Assembly: GCF_002261425.1 (NCBI RefSeq)
Contig: NZ_NEVJ01000003.1
Location: forward strand, 2,728,001 to 2,792,000
DNA length: 64,000 nt
Source of the DNA: Bordetella genomosp. 9
GTDB lineage: Bacteria; Pseudomonadota; Gammaproteobacteria; Burkholderiales; Burkholderiaceae_B
Direction: 5' to 3'
In this document: positions 1 to 7,751 of the stretch, piece after piece
Numbering within the stretch: position 1 is the first letter of the stretch
Layout: every line of letters begins with the position of its first letter
The notes under the pieces: generated by a model
Databases searched by the model: none
Told to the model about the DNA's origin: nothing
Seen by the model: only the letters and a program-made list of their open reading frames with translations
Program-made: the position numbers and the translations under genes

Positions 1-65
1 AACCGGTCCTGCGCCAAGGCGCGCACGGTGTCGCGGATAAGCCGCTGTTCTTCAGTCAGTTCCAC
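1..65 (-). CDS. Acyl-CoA dehydrogenase, N-terminal fragment (cut by window edge)
   Basis: Only the first 21 codons are visible. The reading begins V-E-L-T-E-E-Q-R-L-I-R-D-T-V-R, which matches the usual N-terminal helix of acyl-CoA dehydrogenases (TEEQ.LIRDTVR.FA). The GTG start shares one base with the TAG stop of the Bug gene upstream, so the two are translationally coupled. The enzyme would oxidise an acyl-CoA thioester with FAD in the cytoplasm. Its location next to a citrate-synthase-like gene suggests organic-acid or CoA-thioester catabolism. The substrate cannot be read from this fragment. Confidence 0.7.
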   Translation of the reverse strand, partial: MELTEEQRLIRDTVRALAQDR

Positions 66-1048
66 TATTCGCCCTTTGCGCCCGTCAGTTTGATGATGCG
101 GCCGTACTTCACCGATTCTTCTTCCATGAAACGCGCGAACGCCTCGGGACCGGACGGCGCCGCCTCGACGCCCAGCTCGGCCAGCTGCTTTTGCAGGTCA
201 GGGCTTTGCAGCACGCGACGTATCTCCTCGCTGAGCCGCGCCACGAGTGCGGGCGGCGTCGACGCCGGCGCGACCACGCCGTACCAGGTCATGAATGCGA
301 AATCGGGCAGGCCGGCCTCCGCCACGGTCGGGATGTCCGGCGCGATGGGCGAGCGCTTGGCGCCCGATACCGCCAGGCCGTTCAGGCGGCCGTTGCGCAC
401 CTGCGGCAAGCCGGTCGACATGCCGGTGAACATCACATCGACCTGTCCGCCCATCACGTCGGCGAGCGCCGGCGCCACGCCCTTGTAGGGCACGTGCACC
501 AGGTCGATATTCGCCAGCGCACGCAACCATTCCATGGCGAGGTAGTGCGGCGTGCCGTTGCCGATCGAGGCGTAGGTGATCTTGCCGGGCCGCGCGCGGG
601 CAGCCTCGATAAGTCCCTTTACCGTGGATGGACCGGTCTTGGGATTGGCGACCAGGATGAAGGGAACGGAAACCAGCTGCGCCACCGGCGCGAAGTCCTT
701 GCGCCAGTCGTAGGACAGCTTCTGTCCGAAGAAATAAGGATTGAGCACGTGCGAGTCGGTCACCAGCCCGATCGTGTAGCCATCGCCCGGCGCGCGGGCC
801 ACCGCCTCGGTGCCGATGATGGTGCTGGCGCCGGGCCGGTTGTCGATGATGACGGGCTGTCCCAGGCTGTCGGACATCCGCTTGCCGACGGCGCGCGCGA
901 CGATGTCCGTGCCGCCGCCGGCGGGATAGGGCACGATGAAGCGGATAGGCTTGTCAGGCCACCCGGCATGCGCGGGATGTGCCACGTGCGCGCCCAGCAG
1001 CAGTCCCAGGGCCACCGCGGCGCGGGCCCATTTTCTTGCGATCGACAT
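65..1048 (-). CDS. Bug family (TctC-like) periplasmic solute-binding protein
   Basis: The protein has 327 aa, the normal length for Bug receptors. Residues 1-28 form a Sec signal peptide with a hydrophobic core and an Ala-His-Ala type cleavage region. The mature protein opens with the family hallmark WPDKPIRFIVPYPAGGGTD, and further Bug motifs follow (IDNRPGA, HVPYKG, APDIPTVAEAGLP). Bug proteins bind small carboxylates in the periplasm, some feeding tripartite tricarboxylate transporters; no TctA/TctB partner is visible here. The start at 1048 is chosen because AGGAGA lies just upstream and because the signal peptide begins there; the open frame extends further upstream. It follows the citrate-synthase-like gene by 8 nt, so they are one operon. 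Confidence 0.93.
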   Translation of the reverse strand: MSIARKWARAAVALGLLLGAHVAHPAHAGWPDKPIRFIVPYPAGGGTDIVARAVGKRMSDSLGQPVIIDNRPGASTIIGTEAVARAPGDGYTIGLVTDSHVLNPYFFGQKLSYDWRKDFAPVAQLVSVPFILVANPKTGPSTVKGLIEAARARPGKITYASIGNGTPHYLAMEWLRALANIDLVHVPYKGVAPALADVMGGQVDVMFTGMSTGLPQVRNGRLNGLAVSGAKRSPIAPDIPTVAEAGLPDFAFMTWYGVVAPASTPPALVARLSEEIRRVLQSPDLQKQLAELGVEAAPSGPEAFARFMEEESVKYGRIIKLTGAKGE

Positions 1049-1056
1049 GGCGTCTC

Positions 1057-1851
1057 CTAACGACCGGCGTCGGCCGGCGTCTGGTCCTGGCGGCTGGCTT
1101 CCTCTTCGGTGCGCAGCCATATCTCGCGGGCGATGGGATTGCCCTGCTCTTCGACCAGGTGTCCCACCAGGCCGACCGCGCGCCCGATCACGGCGATGCC
1201 GCGCGCCGCTTTCCAGGAAATGCCCAGCTCGCAGCACAGGGCGCCGATGGCGCCCGTCGCGTTCACGGGCAGTGGCTTGTCGTAGGCGGCCTGCGCATGG
1301 CGTCCGATAGCCTGCATCAGTTCGACGTAGCGCCCCGCATGGCCCTCCTGCGCGGCCACCTCGAACAGCCGCGCCGTGCGGGGGTCCTGCGGCTTGTGCA
1401 GGTTGTGTCCGACACCGGGGATGGAGCGGCCCTTCGCGCGGAAGTCGGCCACGATATCGCGGGCCAGCGAGTCGGCGTCCGCGCCATTGTGCTGTTCCCA
1501 GGCTTCGTGAAGCATGCGCGCGGCGCCCTCGGCGGTGCCGGCGAAGGTGGTGCCCATGCCGCACAGGCCGGCCGCGACCGCGGCCTGCAGGGATTCCGGC
1601 GCCCCCAGGTAGACCAGCCGTGTGGCGATGGCCATGGGCGTCATGCCATGTTCGACTAGTGTGACCAGAATGGCGTTGAAGACCCGCGATTGATGCGCGT
1701 CGGGCAGGCGCCCGGTCATCTCCAGGTACGCCATATCGCCCAGATTGAGCGTACCGATGACATCCTTAACCAGGTCCCGTCCCTGCACGAAGATGCGGTC
1801 GGGCGTGCTGCGGCCCATGCCGCTGCGGATAGGCTTATTGTGTTTATTCAT
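1057..1851 (-). CDS. Citrate synthase / citryl-CoA lyase family protein
   Basis: This 264-aa protein resembles the short (about 260-280 aa) citrate-synthase-like enzymes often annotated citryl-CoA lyase. Visible family signatures are GDMAYLEMTGRLP near the N-terminus, GVGHNLHKPQDPR with the active-site His region, and the C-terminal RAVGLVGHLVEEQ segment. It is much shorter than housekeeping citrate synthase (about 430 aa), so a specialised aldol or lyase reaction on a CoA thioester is likely. The start at 1851 is preceded by GGAGACAAC; an upstream in-frame start at 1893 lacks such a site. The Bug receptor and acyl-CoA dehydrogenase downstream suggest joint uptake and catabolism of a carboxylate, which is inference. 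Confidence 0.85.
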   Translation of the reverse strand: MNKHNKPIRSGMGRSTPDRIFVQGRDLVKDVIGTLNLGDMAYLEMTGRLPDAHQSRVFNAILVTLVEHGMTPMAIATRLVYLGAPESLQAAVAAGLCGMGTTFAGTAEGAARMLHEAWEQHNGADADSLARDIVADFRAKGRSIPGVGHNLHKPQDPRTARLFEVAAQEGHAGRYVELMQAIGRHAQAAYDKPLPVNATGAIGALCCELGISWKAARGIAVIGRAVGLVGHLVEEQGNPIAREIWLRTEEEASRQDQTPADAGR

Positions 1852-2015
1852 GTTGTCTCCTGCCCCCTTTTTATGAGGCTTGGCGGGTGACATCGGTCAC
1901 CTCTTGGAGACGAAAGATAGGCCAGGGCGTCAGACCCTGTCCAATAGACGGCCGTAATCCTCTGTATGCGGGAAACGCATAGTCCTCGCGGCGCGGCGAG
2001 GCGGAATAGGTCCTG

Positions 2016-2657
2016 CTAGCCCTCGGCCGCGATCTGGCGTATCGCTTGTTCGAACGCCTCTACCGGCTGCCCGCCGCTGACCAGGTACTTACGGTTGAAG
2101 ATGATCGCGGGCACGGCCTGGATGCCCAGGGCCACATATTCCTGCTCCTCGGCGCGCACCTCGTCCGTGTAGCGTCCGCTTTCCAGCACGTCGCGCGCAC
2201 CTTCGCCATTCAGGCCAACCGAACGGGCTGCATCAACCAGGACGTCATGATTGCTGGGATCCTTTCCGTCCGAATGGTAAGCCTGCAACAGCGCCATCTT
2301 CAGCGGCAACTGCTTGCCCTCGATACCGGCCCAGTACAGCAACCGGTGTGCATCGAAAGTGTTATAGGCCCGCGTGCGTTCGCCAAAGCTGAACCCCACG
2401 CTCGCGCCACGCTCGCGGATCATCGCCTGCGACTCAGCGATCTGCTCGGGCGTGCGCCCGTACTTCCTGCCGAGATAGTCCACCAGGGCTTCGCCCCCAG
2501 GCTTCATATCCGGATTCAGCTCGAAAGGATGCATGACGATCCGCGCGTCCACCGTATCGCCCACGTTGGCCAGCGCCCGCTGCAGCGACGCCAGCCCGAC
2601 CGCGCACCAGGGGCACGCCACATCGGATACGAAATCAATTTGCAGGGGTTGGGCCAT
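2016..2657 (-). CDS. DsbA family oxidoreductase, FrnE-like
   Basis: The 213-aa protein has a thioredoxin fold with a CPWC active site at Cys15/Cys18 and the cis-Pro loop VPAIIF near residue 180. The insert between them is all-helical, as in the FrnE/2-hydroxychromene isomerase-like DsbA group. It has no signal peptide, so it is cytosolic, unlike classical DsbA. Likely roles are thiol-disulfide exchange or stress protection. The chosen ATG places the CPWC close to the N-terminus as in relatives; a longer frame to 2816 is rejected. It is the last clearly chromosomal gene before the island-like region. Confidence 0.9.
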   Translation of the reverse strand: MAQPLQIDFVSDVACPWCAVGLASLQRALANVGDTVDARIVMHPFELNPDMKPGGEALVDYLGRKYGRTPEQIAESQAMIRERGASVGFSFGERTRAYNTFDAHRLLYWAGIEGKQLPLKMALLQAYHSDGKDPSNHDVLVDAARSVGLNGEGARDVLESGRYTDEVRAEEQEYVALGIQAVPAIIFNRKYLVSGGQPVEAFEQAIRQIAAEG

Positions 2658-3025
2658 GGTATCGCCTCTGAATGGGACCAGGATGAACGCGACTGACGAG
2701 GTCGACAAGGAACGGCTCGCCAGGACGACATCCGATAAAGCCTGGCGACATTGCCAGGACCGGCCCACCATCGTACCGCCATATCGCCCCGGGTTCATAC
2801 GTGTGGTCAGACGCACATACTTGCGCGCCGCCCGATTGTTGGACTACAGCGGTATACGCTGGGCGGAGTGACACCACCGCGGAAGAAGCCCGAAATCCGC
2901 GCGGGTACGCGTCGCTAACTCGGCGTTACATCGTGCGGTCATCGTGTCCTGCTTCTTCGGACAGCCCCTCCACCGAGGCTATTCTCATTCAAGATTTCAG
3001 CACCAAAAGCGTAAGGTACGCCGCT
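2658..3025. other. Intergenic stretch without a supported gene
   Basis: These 368 bases separate the DsbA gene from the BrnA-like gene. Reading frames here are short or are extensions of the neighbours. In particular I looked for a BrnT toxin (about 90 codons) directly upstream of the BrnA-like gene and found none in frame. No hairpin or clear sigma-70 promoter stands out. Confidence 0.5.
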
Positions 3026-3289
3026 ATGAAGAAACACGTTGATCGACCAGACCACGACAATCCGGAATGGACGGACGAAACCACAGCGCGCGCTGTGCAC
3101 ATCGATGGTCTCCCAGAATCGCTTCAGCACAAGCTGCGGCGTACGCGTGGCCTGAACAAAGCACCCACGAAAGTCCGAGTCTCCATGCGGCTCTCGCCCA
3201 ATGTTGGGGAGACGTTTCGCCCGAGAGGACACGGCTGGCAAACGCGTATCGATTGCGCACTGAGGAAATATCTTTGGAACGCAAACTGA
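3026..3289 (+). CDS. BrnA-type antitoxin (orphan)
   Basis: The 87-aa protein follows the BrnA pattern closely: an N-terminal DNPEWT motif, a basic RTRGLNK linker, the ribbon-helix-helix strand VRVSMRLSPNV, then FRPRGHGWQTRIDCALRKYL. BrnA binds DNA as a dimer and neutralises the BrnT ribonuclease. No BrnT gene is seen in the 370 bp upstream, where it normally lies, so the protein is an orphan or has another partner. Its last codons overlap the next gene by 16 nt. The start is the ATG at 3026; a longer frame from 2801 has no family similarity upstream of this Met. Confidence 0.8.
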   Translation: MKKHVDRPDHDNPEWTDETTARAVHIDGLPESLQHKLRRTRGLNKAPTKVRVSMRLSPNVGETFRPRGHGWQTRIDCALRKYLWNAN

Positions 3290-3642
3290 CTATCACCGCC
3301 CGCCACGATTGGGCTACCGCGATGCGTGAAGCCGGCGCGGCAGCCGCCGAGGGTATGAAGCGCGGTAAGTACCAGGGTGAAAAGCTGAACTTCGAAACAC
3401 CCAGCGCCTTCTTCTCCCGCCTTACGTCGAACCGTTGGGCAATGCTCGCCGAGCTGCAGGGCGCTGGCAACGTCGGCGTGCGCGAACTCGCTCGCCGTCT
3501 AGGTCGTGACGTAAAACGTGTGCACGATGACGCTACCGCGCTGGTCGAACTGGGGCTGATCGAACGTTCAGAAGCCGGCGCATTGTCATGCCCGTACGCG
3601 GATATCCACGTCGATATGCATGTCTCTAGGCTTGCGGCATAG
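3274..3642 (+). CDS. HVO_A0114/TumA-like winged-helix DNA-binding protein
   Basis: The 122-aa protein has an N-terminal beta strand (RKLTITARHDW) and a C-terminal winged helix: FSRLTSNRWAMLAELQGAG, RELARRLGRDVKRVHDDATA, LVELGLIERSE. This layout matches the HVO_A0114 family, which includes TumA antitoxins. A TTG start at 3274 gives the family's usual N-terminus and overlaps the BrnA-like gene by 16 nt, implying coupling. No TumE toxin is present on either side. It probably binds DNA, perhaps regulating its own operon together with the BrnA-like protein. The start codon is uncertain because it is not ATG. Confidence 0.75.
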   Translation: MERKLTITARHDWATAMREAGAAAAEGMKRGKYQGEKLNFETPSAFFSRLTSNRWAMLAELQGAGNVGVRELARRLGRDVKRVHDDATALVELGLIERSEAGALSCPYADIHVDMHVSRLAA

Positions 3643-3694
3643 AACGAGAGCCAGAAACCAAAAATTCGCTAAGTTATTGATATTATTGGAATTC

Positions 3695-3723
3695 TTGGCG
3701 GACAGAGGGGGATTCGAACCCCC
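3695..3723. repeat. Left attachment site: 29-bp copy of the tRNA-Ser 3' end
   Basis: These 29 bases are identical to 43934-43962, which cover the T-arm, acceptor stem and CCA of the intact tRNA-Ser. The match stops on both sides, at c/a upstream and c/g downstream. There is no D-arm or anticodon arm here, so this is a tRNA fragment created by site-specific integration. Direct orientation is as expected for a tyrosine recombinase acting at a tRNA 3' end. Confidence 0.92.
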
Positions 3724-3774
3724 CATATCACCAATATTTACGCGGTTTTGCAAGCTAGCGCTGTCTTCAAGTTG

Positions 3775-5127
3775 TCATTCTTGAGGAACCGAGGCTAATT
3801 CATCTCTGGGGTTGTCCGCTGTCACGGACACCGATTCCAACACTTCATCGCCGCGATCAGGCTCCCTTCGCGGCCCGCTAAAGCACGCCAACCGTCCAGC
3901 CGTCGGGTCTAGGCGCGTAGCCACGCCCTGAGCCCACGAAATCCAGGACACGAGTTCAGTCGACATCTGAGACTCGGCGTTCGTGAGGTGCTCCACATAC
4001 ATACGGAGGTCAACCGCTTGGCGCCAGCGTCCAGCCTCGGCGATTAGGGCAAGTTCTCTCGCCAAGCGTTCCTGCTCAATCTTTTCTCTTTCTGCCGCTG
4101 CGATAGCTTCCAGGCGCCGTTCTTCCTCCAATCGCGCTTTCTCTGCCTCGCGCGCGATCCGTCTCTGTTCGCTTAGCTCTGCCTCGATCTTATCCTGACG
4201 ATTCCTGGCGCAGCGCTGTGCAACTGCTTTATGTATGTAGCCAAAGACCGTGTTCAGTTGACTCTCTAACGGTAAGCCCTGTTCATCCGAGAACTTGCGT
4301 TCGTAGGCGTAGCAGTGATTACCCAAGCTAATGTGCAGTCGAAGTTTGCCGGTCGGTGTGCTCACTCTGCGCATATGACCTGCAAAAATCCCGCCGAAGC
4401 GGCGGTCTGGCTCTTTGCTGTATTCCAGACCGCTGACCATGCGTAGATAGACGTTGATGCCGGATCTAACGATTACAAGTCTTCCGACATTGTCTTGTGG
4501 TGGCTCAACTTTGTAGCCCCTCTGTTCGGCAGCCACGCAAATGACATGAAGGATCGTTAGGGCTCTCTCATGCTCGCCGACGGCCACCCGGAAGGCATTG
4601 GACACACTAAGCAAAGTGCCGTTGTTAGCGAATCGATCCAGCTCCCAGTCGTCCAGGCTGCGAGAGGGCCTCCCCTCTTTTCTGCTTGATTTCCTAGCGT
4701 CATGCGTCTCCCGCCTCTTTTCCCACGACCGCGCCGCTTTCAACACGGCCTGCCGGAGGGCTGCGACGGCCGGATGCCATCCAGCCGGTTCAGAAACTAC
4801 TATCCGATTGTCCTCATTTCCTTCTTCTTCCAAATCCGCCACCAATGCTTGCCTTAGATCTGGATCGAGTGTCGCTTTGGCTTGGCGCGGCCGCGATGTG
4901 ATGACGTAATCGGTGCGTTTGGCGACGGCCTTCAGAGCTGGACGTTTTACCGTCTTGTTGTTCGTCAGCTTTTGCCAATAGCCAGGCGGCGGCGTGGGAA
5001 CCGAAAGCGCTTTGCAGATCTTCCGAAGGCCGTTGTCAGATAGCCCATATTCGACACACAGCCGACTCATCGGAGTAGTCCAAACCTGTTCGTAGAGCTC
5101 TTGGCGCGCGATGACTCTGTCTTTCAT
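3775..5127 (-). CDS. HTH protein with a charged coiled coil, function unknown
   Basis: About 450 aa. The N-terminus (VIARQELYEQVWTTPMSRLC, then GLSDNGLRKICKALSVP) is a helix-turn-helix of a type found at the front of several uncharacterised bacterial proteins, followed by a GYW segment. Residues roughly 290-370 are a highly charged Ala/Glu/Arg coiled coil. I recognise the N-terminal module but not a function. The ATG at 5127 is preferred (GGGA 8 nt upstream); an in-frame start at 5175 would add 16 residues. It is the first gene inside the left att repeat, lies downstream of the sigma-like gene on the same strand, and has lower GC than the phage genes. Confidence 0.65.
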   Translation of the reverse strand: MKDRVIARQELYEQVWTTPMSRLCVEYGLSDNGLRKICKALSVPTPPPGYWQKLTNNKTVKRPALKAVAKRTDYVITSRPRQAKATLDPDLRQALVADLEEEGNEDNRIVVSEPAGWHPAVAALRQAVLKAARSWEKRRETHDARKSSRKEGRPSRSLDDWELDRFANNGTLLSVSNAFRVAVGEHERALTILHVICVAAEQRGYKVEPPQDNVGRLVIVRSGINVYLRMVSGLEYSKEPDRRFGGIFAGHMRRVSTPTGKLRLHISLGNHCYAYERKFSDEQGLPLESQLNTVFGYIHKAVAQRCARNRQDKIEAELSEQRRIAREAEKARLEEERRLEAIAAAEREKIEQERLARELALIAEAGRWRQAVDLRMYVEHLTNAESQMSTELVSWISWAQGVATRLDPTAGRLACFSGPRREPDRGDEVLESVSVTADNPRDELASVPQE

Positions 5128-5320
5128 GAGCATTCCCAACGGTTTGTCCACTTGCACGCCGTAGCGCGTGTCCATAGACTACCTGGGAAAGCCCCGCAGC
5201 ATCAAAGACCCGCAGGTGTAGCTACCTATGTCGTTGTGGGAGCTTTCCATCAACCCTCTAAGGCACCACGGACGCGAATACTCCTGGCACTGTCTGGTCC
5301 TGGTCCAGGCCGATGGTGAA

Positions 5321-6001
5321 CTACCAAGCCAGATCCATGTCGTCGAAGTCCAGAGTAAGCTGCTGCCACGGGCGATCAACGATCATCTTGTACGGACGCC
5401 AGGGGCCGGGCGCAAACGCAGGATCGCCGACGATCGGTTTCAGGTCCGCCTGGAGCGTTACCAAACGCTTTGCCTCATTGAACCGGAAATAGCAGTACGA
5501 GAGCGATATTTTGAGTGCGTCGGCGGCGATCCGCATGCTGCTTCCGCAGCGATCCAGCAGATGGATGTATGCCGCAGCCCTGGACTCATGAGGCGTCACG
5601 GTATCGAGTGGTACTGCCGCAACCTCCTTCTCCAGAAGCTGCGCCAACGGCTCCGCCGGATCGTTCCCCATGTCGGCACGATGTCGCATGGCGGGATGGT
5701 CCTCAGCACTGACCTCTTCACCATCGATCGGCTTGTCCAGCCTCACCGCGTGGCGGACGACTGTTTCCGTGTATTTGACGAGATGTTGGTGCAGGTGCCG
5801 AATCAGGCGATCCTGGAACTCGGAGTCGTCGAAATCTGGCGTTGCGCCGACTTTCTGGGCCATTTCGACAGCGAGCAGAAGCGCCTCGCTAGCCACGTCT
5901 TCCGGGGTGTGCTCGCCGTCCGTGGCGCGGGAGATCCCAGCGAACCTTGCCTTGTAGCGAATCGCAAATCGCTCGTATGCTTCGAAGTCGATTGAAGACA
6001 T
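5321..6001 (-). CDS. ECF sigma-like / sigma-70-fold protein, function unknown
   Basis: The 226-aa protein reads like a divergent ECF sigma factor. Residues about 8-50 resemble region 2.1-2.2 (YERFAIRYKARF, PEDVASEALLLAV). Residues about 60-85 resemble 2.3-2.4 (FQDRLIRHLHQHLVKYTETV). Residues about 140-180 resemble the region 4 helix-turn-helix (AAAYIHLLDRCGSSMRIAADAL, then SLSYCYFRFNEAKRLV). A Pro/Trp-rich tail follows. This assignment rests on pattern only, with no catalytic residue to test. It may direct transcription of nearby cargo genes. It is encoded 193 nt upstream of the HTH/coiled-coil gene on the same strand. Confidence 0.5.
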   Translation of the reverse strand: MSSIDFEAYERFAIRYKARFAGISRATDGEHTPEDVASEALLLAVEMAQKVGATPDFDDSEFQDRLIRHLHQHLVKYTETVVRHAVRLDKPIDGEEVSAEDHPAMRHRADMGNDPAEPLAQLLEKEVAAVPLDTVTPHESRAAAYIHLLDRCGSSMRIAADALKISLSYCYFRFNEAKRLVTLQADLKPIVGDPAFAPGPWRPYKMIVDRPWQQLTLDFDDMDLAW

Positions 6002-6368
6002 TTGCGCAACCCATTGAGAATCAATGGAATTGCAGCTTAGGCAATGGCCGAAACGGGCGCAACCGGGTTAAATATTCCGATTAGATCCACGTATTCGCGA
6101 CCAACGCCACCCTGGCGGCCAGGCACGCCTGACCAAAAAATAGGACCCTCATGTGGCGGTCACACATAAGGACGAGCTTGCCGCTATTCGGGGCGGTCTT
6201 TTTTACTGCTTAGGCTTCCAGCCGCAGTGCTTGAACTCGGTGTGTAGGTGGACGGGCAGGTTGCACCCGCATTCAGACGATAACTGCTGGAGAAGTGGGA
6301 CTATATTAGGCGCTTCGGTGCAAGCCGCACCTGTGAAAGTACGTCATTCTTATAGGCCCGATCCGCAT
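6002..6368. other. Divergent intergenic region, no supported gene
   Basis: These 367 bases lie between the minus-strand sigma-like gene and the plus-strand cyclase-fold gene. They must hold promoters for both. The plus-strand frame of the cyclase gene stays open back to 6153, but that extension is Cys/Trp/His-rich, has no domain similarity and is probably untranslated. No clear sigma-70 boxes or hairpins were identified. Confidence 0.4.
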
Positions 6369-7163
6369 ATGGACTCGTCACACCAAGATCCCAATACCGC
6401 AGTCAATCCTGCTGAGGCAGTTGGTTCAGATGTGCCCGGGCAGCCCGCCTCCCATCGTGCCATACCGAATAAGTTCGTCGCTTTCTGCGACATTCTCGGC
6501 TTCTCTAATCGAGTGCTGCACGATTTGGAAAAAACCATCGATGCATACGAACAGTTTTGCGGCTCTTTCGACGTTCAGCCGCTGACGGATGTCGATGTAA
6601 CGATCTACTCGGACGCCCTTCTTATCGTCGGTGACGAACTGCTCCCTGTCTTAAAAGCAGTGCAGATGGCTTGGTTTTTTTCATTGACCAGGGATCTAGT
6701 GCTGCGTGGCGGAATCTCGTACGGCCGTTTCTATAGCCGCAGGACAACCTCGGGGCTGTTGATCGTAAGTGACGCGCTAATCCGAGCTGTGCGCCTTGAA
6801 GACACAGTTAAGATGCCATTGGTGCAAATCGACGACACAATTCAATTAGATGACATGTGGTGGCCTTACCACTTTGTCCGAAGCAACCTTGAGCTACCAT
6901 ATTTGCATTTCGAAGGTCGGAACCTGGTCAACCCCTTCAATATCATGTGGTTCCAGTCAGCGGCAACCCGTATGAGGCAGTTGATGGATGAAACCACAGA
7001 TCCCCATCACCTTGAGAAGTACGAATGGTTTCTCCGCCTGTGGAGGGCTGTCGACGAGGGCAATCCAATGGCTCCGCCCGGTGTACGGGAGCGGCTCTTA
7101 GAGGCGGGCGTATTGCAATGGACTCCGGACTCTGGATCTGAGAGTCGCCAGTTAGACGCTTGA
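6369..7163 (+). CDS. Class III nucleotidyl cyclase-fold protein (cyclase homology domain)
   Basis: 264 aa from the chosen ATG. The core follows the cyclase homology domain order: KFVAFCDILGFS with the first metal-type Asp at 41, IYSDALLIVG with the second Asp at 82, then LRGGISYG near 112-119, then GLLIVSDALIRAVRLED. The 41-residue Asp-Asp spacing is typical. The usual Asn/Arg transition-state pair (VN.A..R) is not cleanly conserved (VSDALIR), so activity is uncertain. Related proteins include phage-defence pyrimidine cyclases (Pycsar) and many uncharacterised homologues. No membrane or nucleotide-binding effector is adjacent. There is no strong ribosome binding site, so the start is tentative. 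Confidence 0.55.
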   Translation: MDSSHQDPNTAVNPAEAVGSDVPGQPASHRAIPNKFVAFCDILGFSNRVLHDLEKTIDAYEQFCGSFDVQPLTDVDVTIYSDALLIVGDELLPVLKAVQMAWFFSLTRDLVLRGGISYGRFYSRRTTSGLLIVSDALIRAVRLEDTVKMPLVQIDDTIQLDDMWWPYHFVRSNLELPYLHFEGRNLVNPFNIMWFQSAATRMRQLMDETTDPHHLEKYEWFLRLWRAVDEGNPMAPPGVRERLLEAGVLQWTPDSGSESRQLDA

Positions 7164-7165
7164 CG

Positions 7166-7249
7166 ATGTGCTGCCACTACACCGCCCTGAAGATAGCCAA
7201 GCAGCTCGAGAAGCGCTTCCGCGCGCGGCATCCCGATCGCAAGGAATAA
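7166..7249 (+). CDS. Micro-ORF, possible SRAP N-terminal fragment
   Basis: A 27-codon frame begins MCCHYTALK just 2 nt after the cyclase-fold gene. SOS-response-associated peptidases start with a catalytic Cys2 in contexts such as MC-x-HY, so this could be a truncated relic, but 27 residues are too few to be sure. It ends immediately before the next small gene, whose ribosome binding site (AAGGAATAAG) it contains, so its translation could couple the two. Confidence 0.25.
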   Translation: MCCHYTALKIAKQLEKRFRARHPDRKE

Positions 7250-7251
7250 GC

Positions 7252-7467
7252 ATGCAGCCACAGCATGATCCACGCCCCCTCGGCGCCGAGGACCTGGAAG
7301 TTATCGCCCTGGCGGTCGGAGCGCTGCCGCCCGGCGGCCGGATGACACCCGAGCTCTTGGAATACACCCGAACCATCGTCGGGCACTGCGCGTCTATCGG
7401 GGACGGCTACATGTATGGGGAGCGATCAGCAGGAGACGACATCCGAGCCGCGTTCAGTCTGGCGTAG
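7252..7467 (+). CDS. Small hypothetical protein
   Basis: 71 aa, preceded by AAGGA. The sequence (LGAEDLEVIALAVGALPPGGRMTPELLEYTR) is acidic with two predicted helices, and I do not recognise it. It lies 2 nt downstream of the micro-ORF and 88 nt after the cyclase-fold gene, in the same direction, so co-transcription is likely. Confidence 0.55.
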   Translation: MQPQHDPRPLGAEDLEVIALAVGALPPGGRMTPELLEYTRTIVGHCASIGDGYMYGERSAGDDIRAAFSLA

Positions 7468-7508
7468 GTCTGCATTTTGCTCCGACATGACTTCATCGGA
7501 CCAACGCC

Positions 7509-7751
7509 ATGCCAACGTTAGAAGCAGAGCAACAGGAATTGCGACGCGCCGAGCAACACATAGCAGCCGGCCGGCGCCTGTATCAGGACCAACTAGCCGC
7601 AATTGGAAGCTTGCGCCAGCGAGGGCTTTCCACTGTTGAGGCGGAGGCGCTCCTGGAGGCTATGGAGCAGTCGCTCGACGAAATGGAGCGGCATCGCGAC
7701 TTGGTCGCAAGGCGTGTGCTCGAATTGAGCAGAGACCACAGGGAAAGCTGA
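7509..7751 (+). CDS. Small coiled-coil hypothetical protein
   Basis: 80 aa, almost entirely helical and charged, with heptad-like spacing (LEAEQQELRRAEQHIAAGRRL, VEAEALLEAMEQSLDEMERHRDLV). The sequence is unlike random GC-rich shadow reading and suggests a dimerising coiled coil. It is the last gene of the plus-strand cargo cluster that begins with the cyclase-fold gene. About 209 nt without a gene follow, up to the SDR stop codon. Confidence 0.5.
   Translation: MPTLEAEQQELRRAEQHIAAGRRLYQDQLAAIGSLRQRGLSTVEAEALLEAMEQSLDEMERHRDLVARRVLELSRDHRES

Noticed and set aside
2740..3025. BrnT toxin gene upstream of the BrnA-like gene
   Set aside because: No in-frame sequence with the BrnT pattern ends before 3026; stop codons interrupt the frames.
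3695..3723. A second tRNA-Ser gene
   Set aside because: Only the 3' 29 nt are present; no anticodon or D arm follows, so it is an attachment-site copy.
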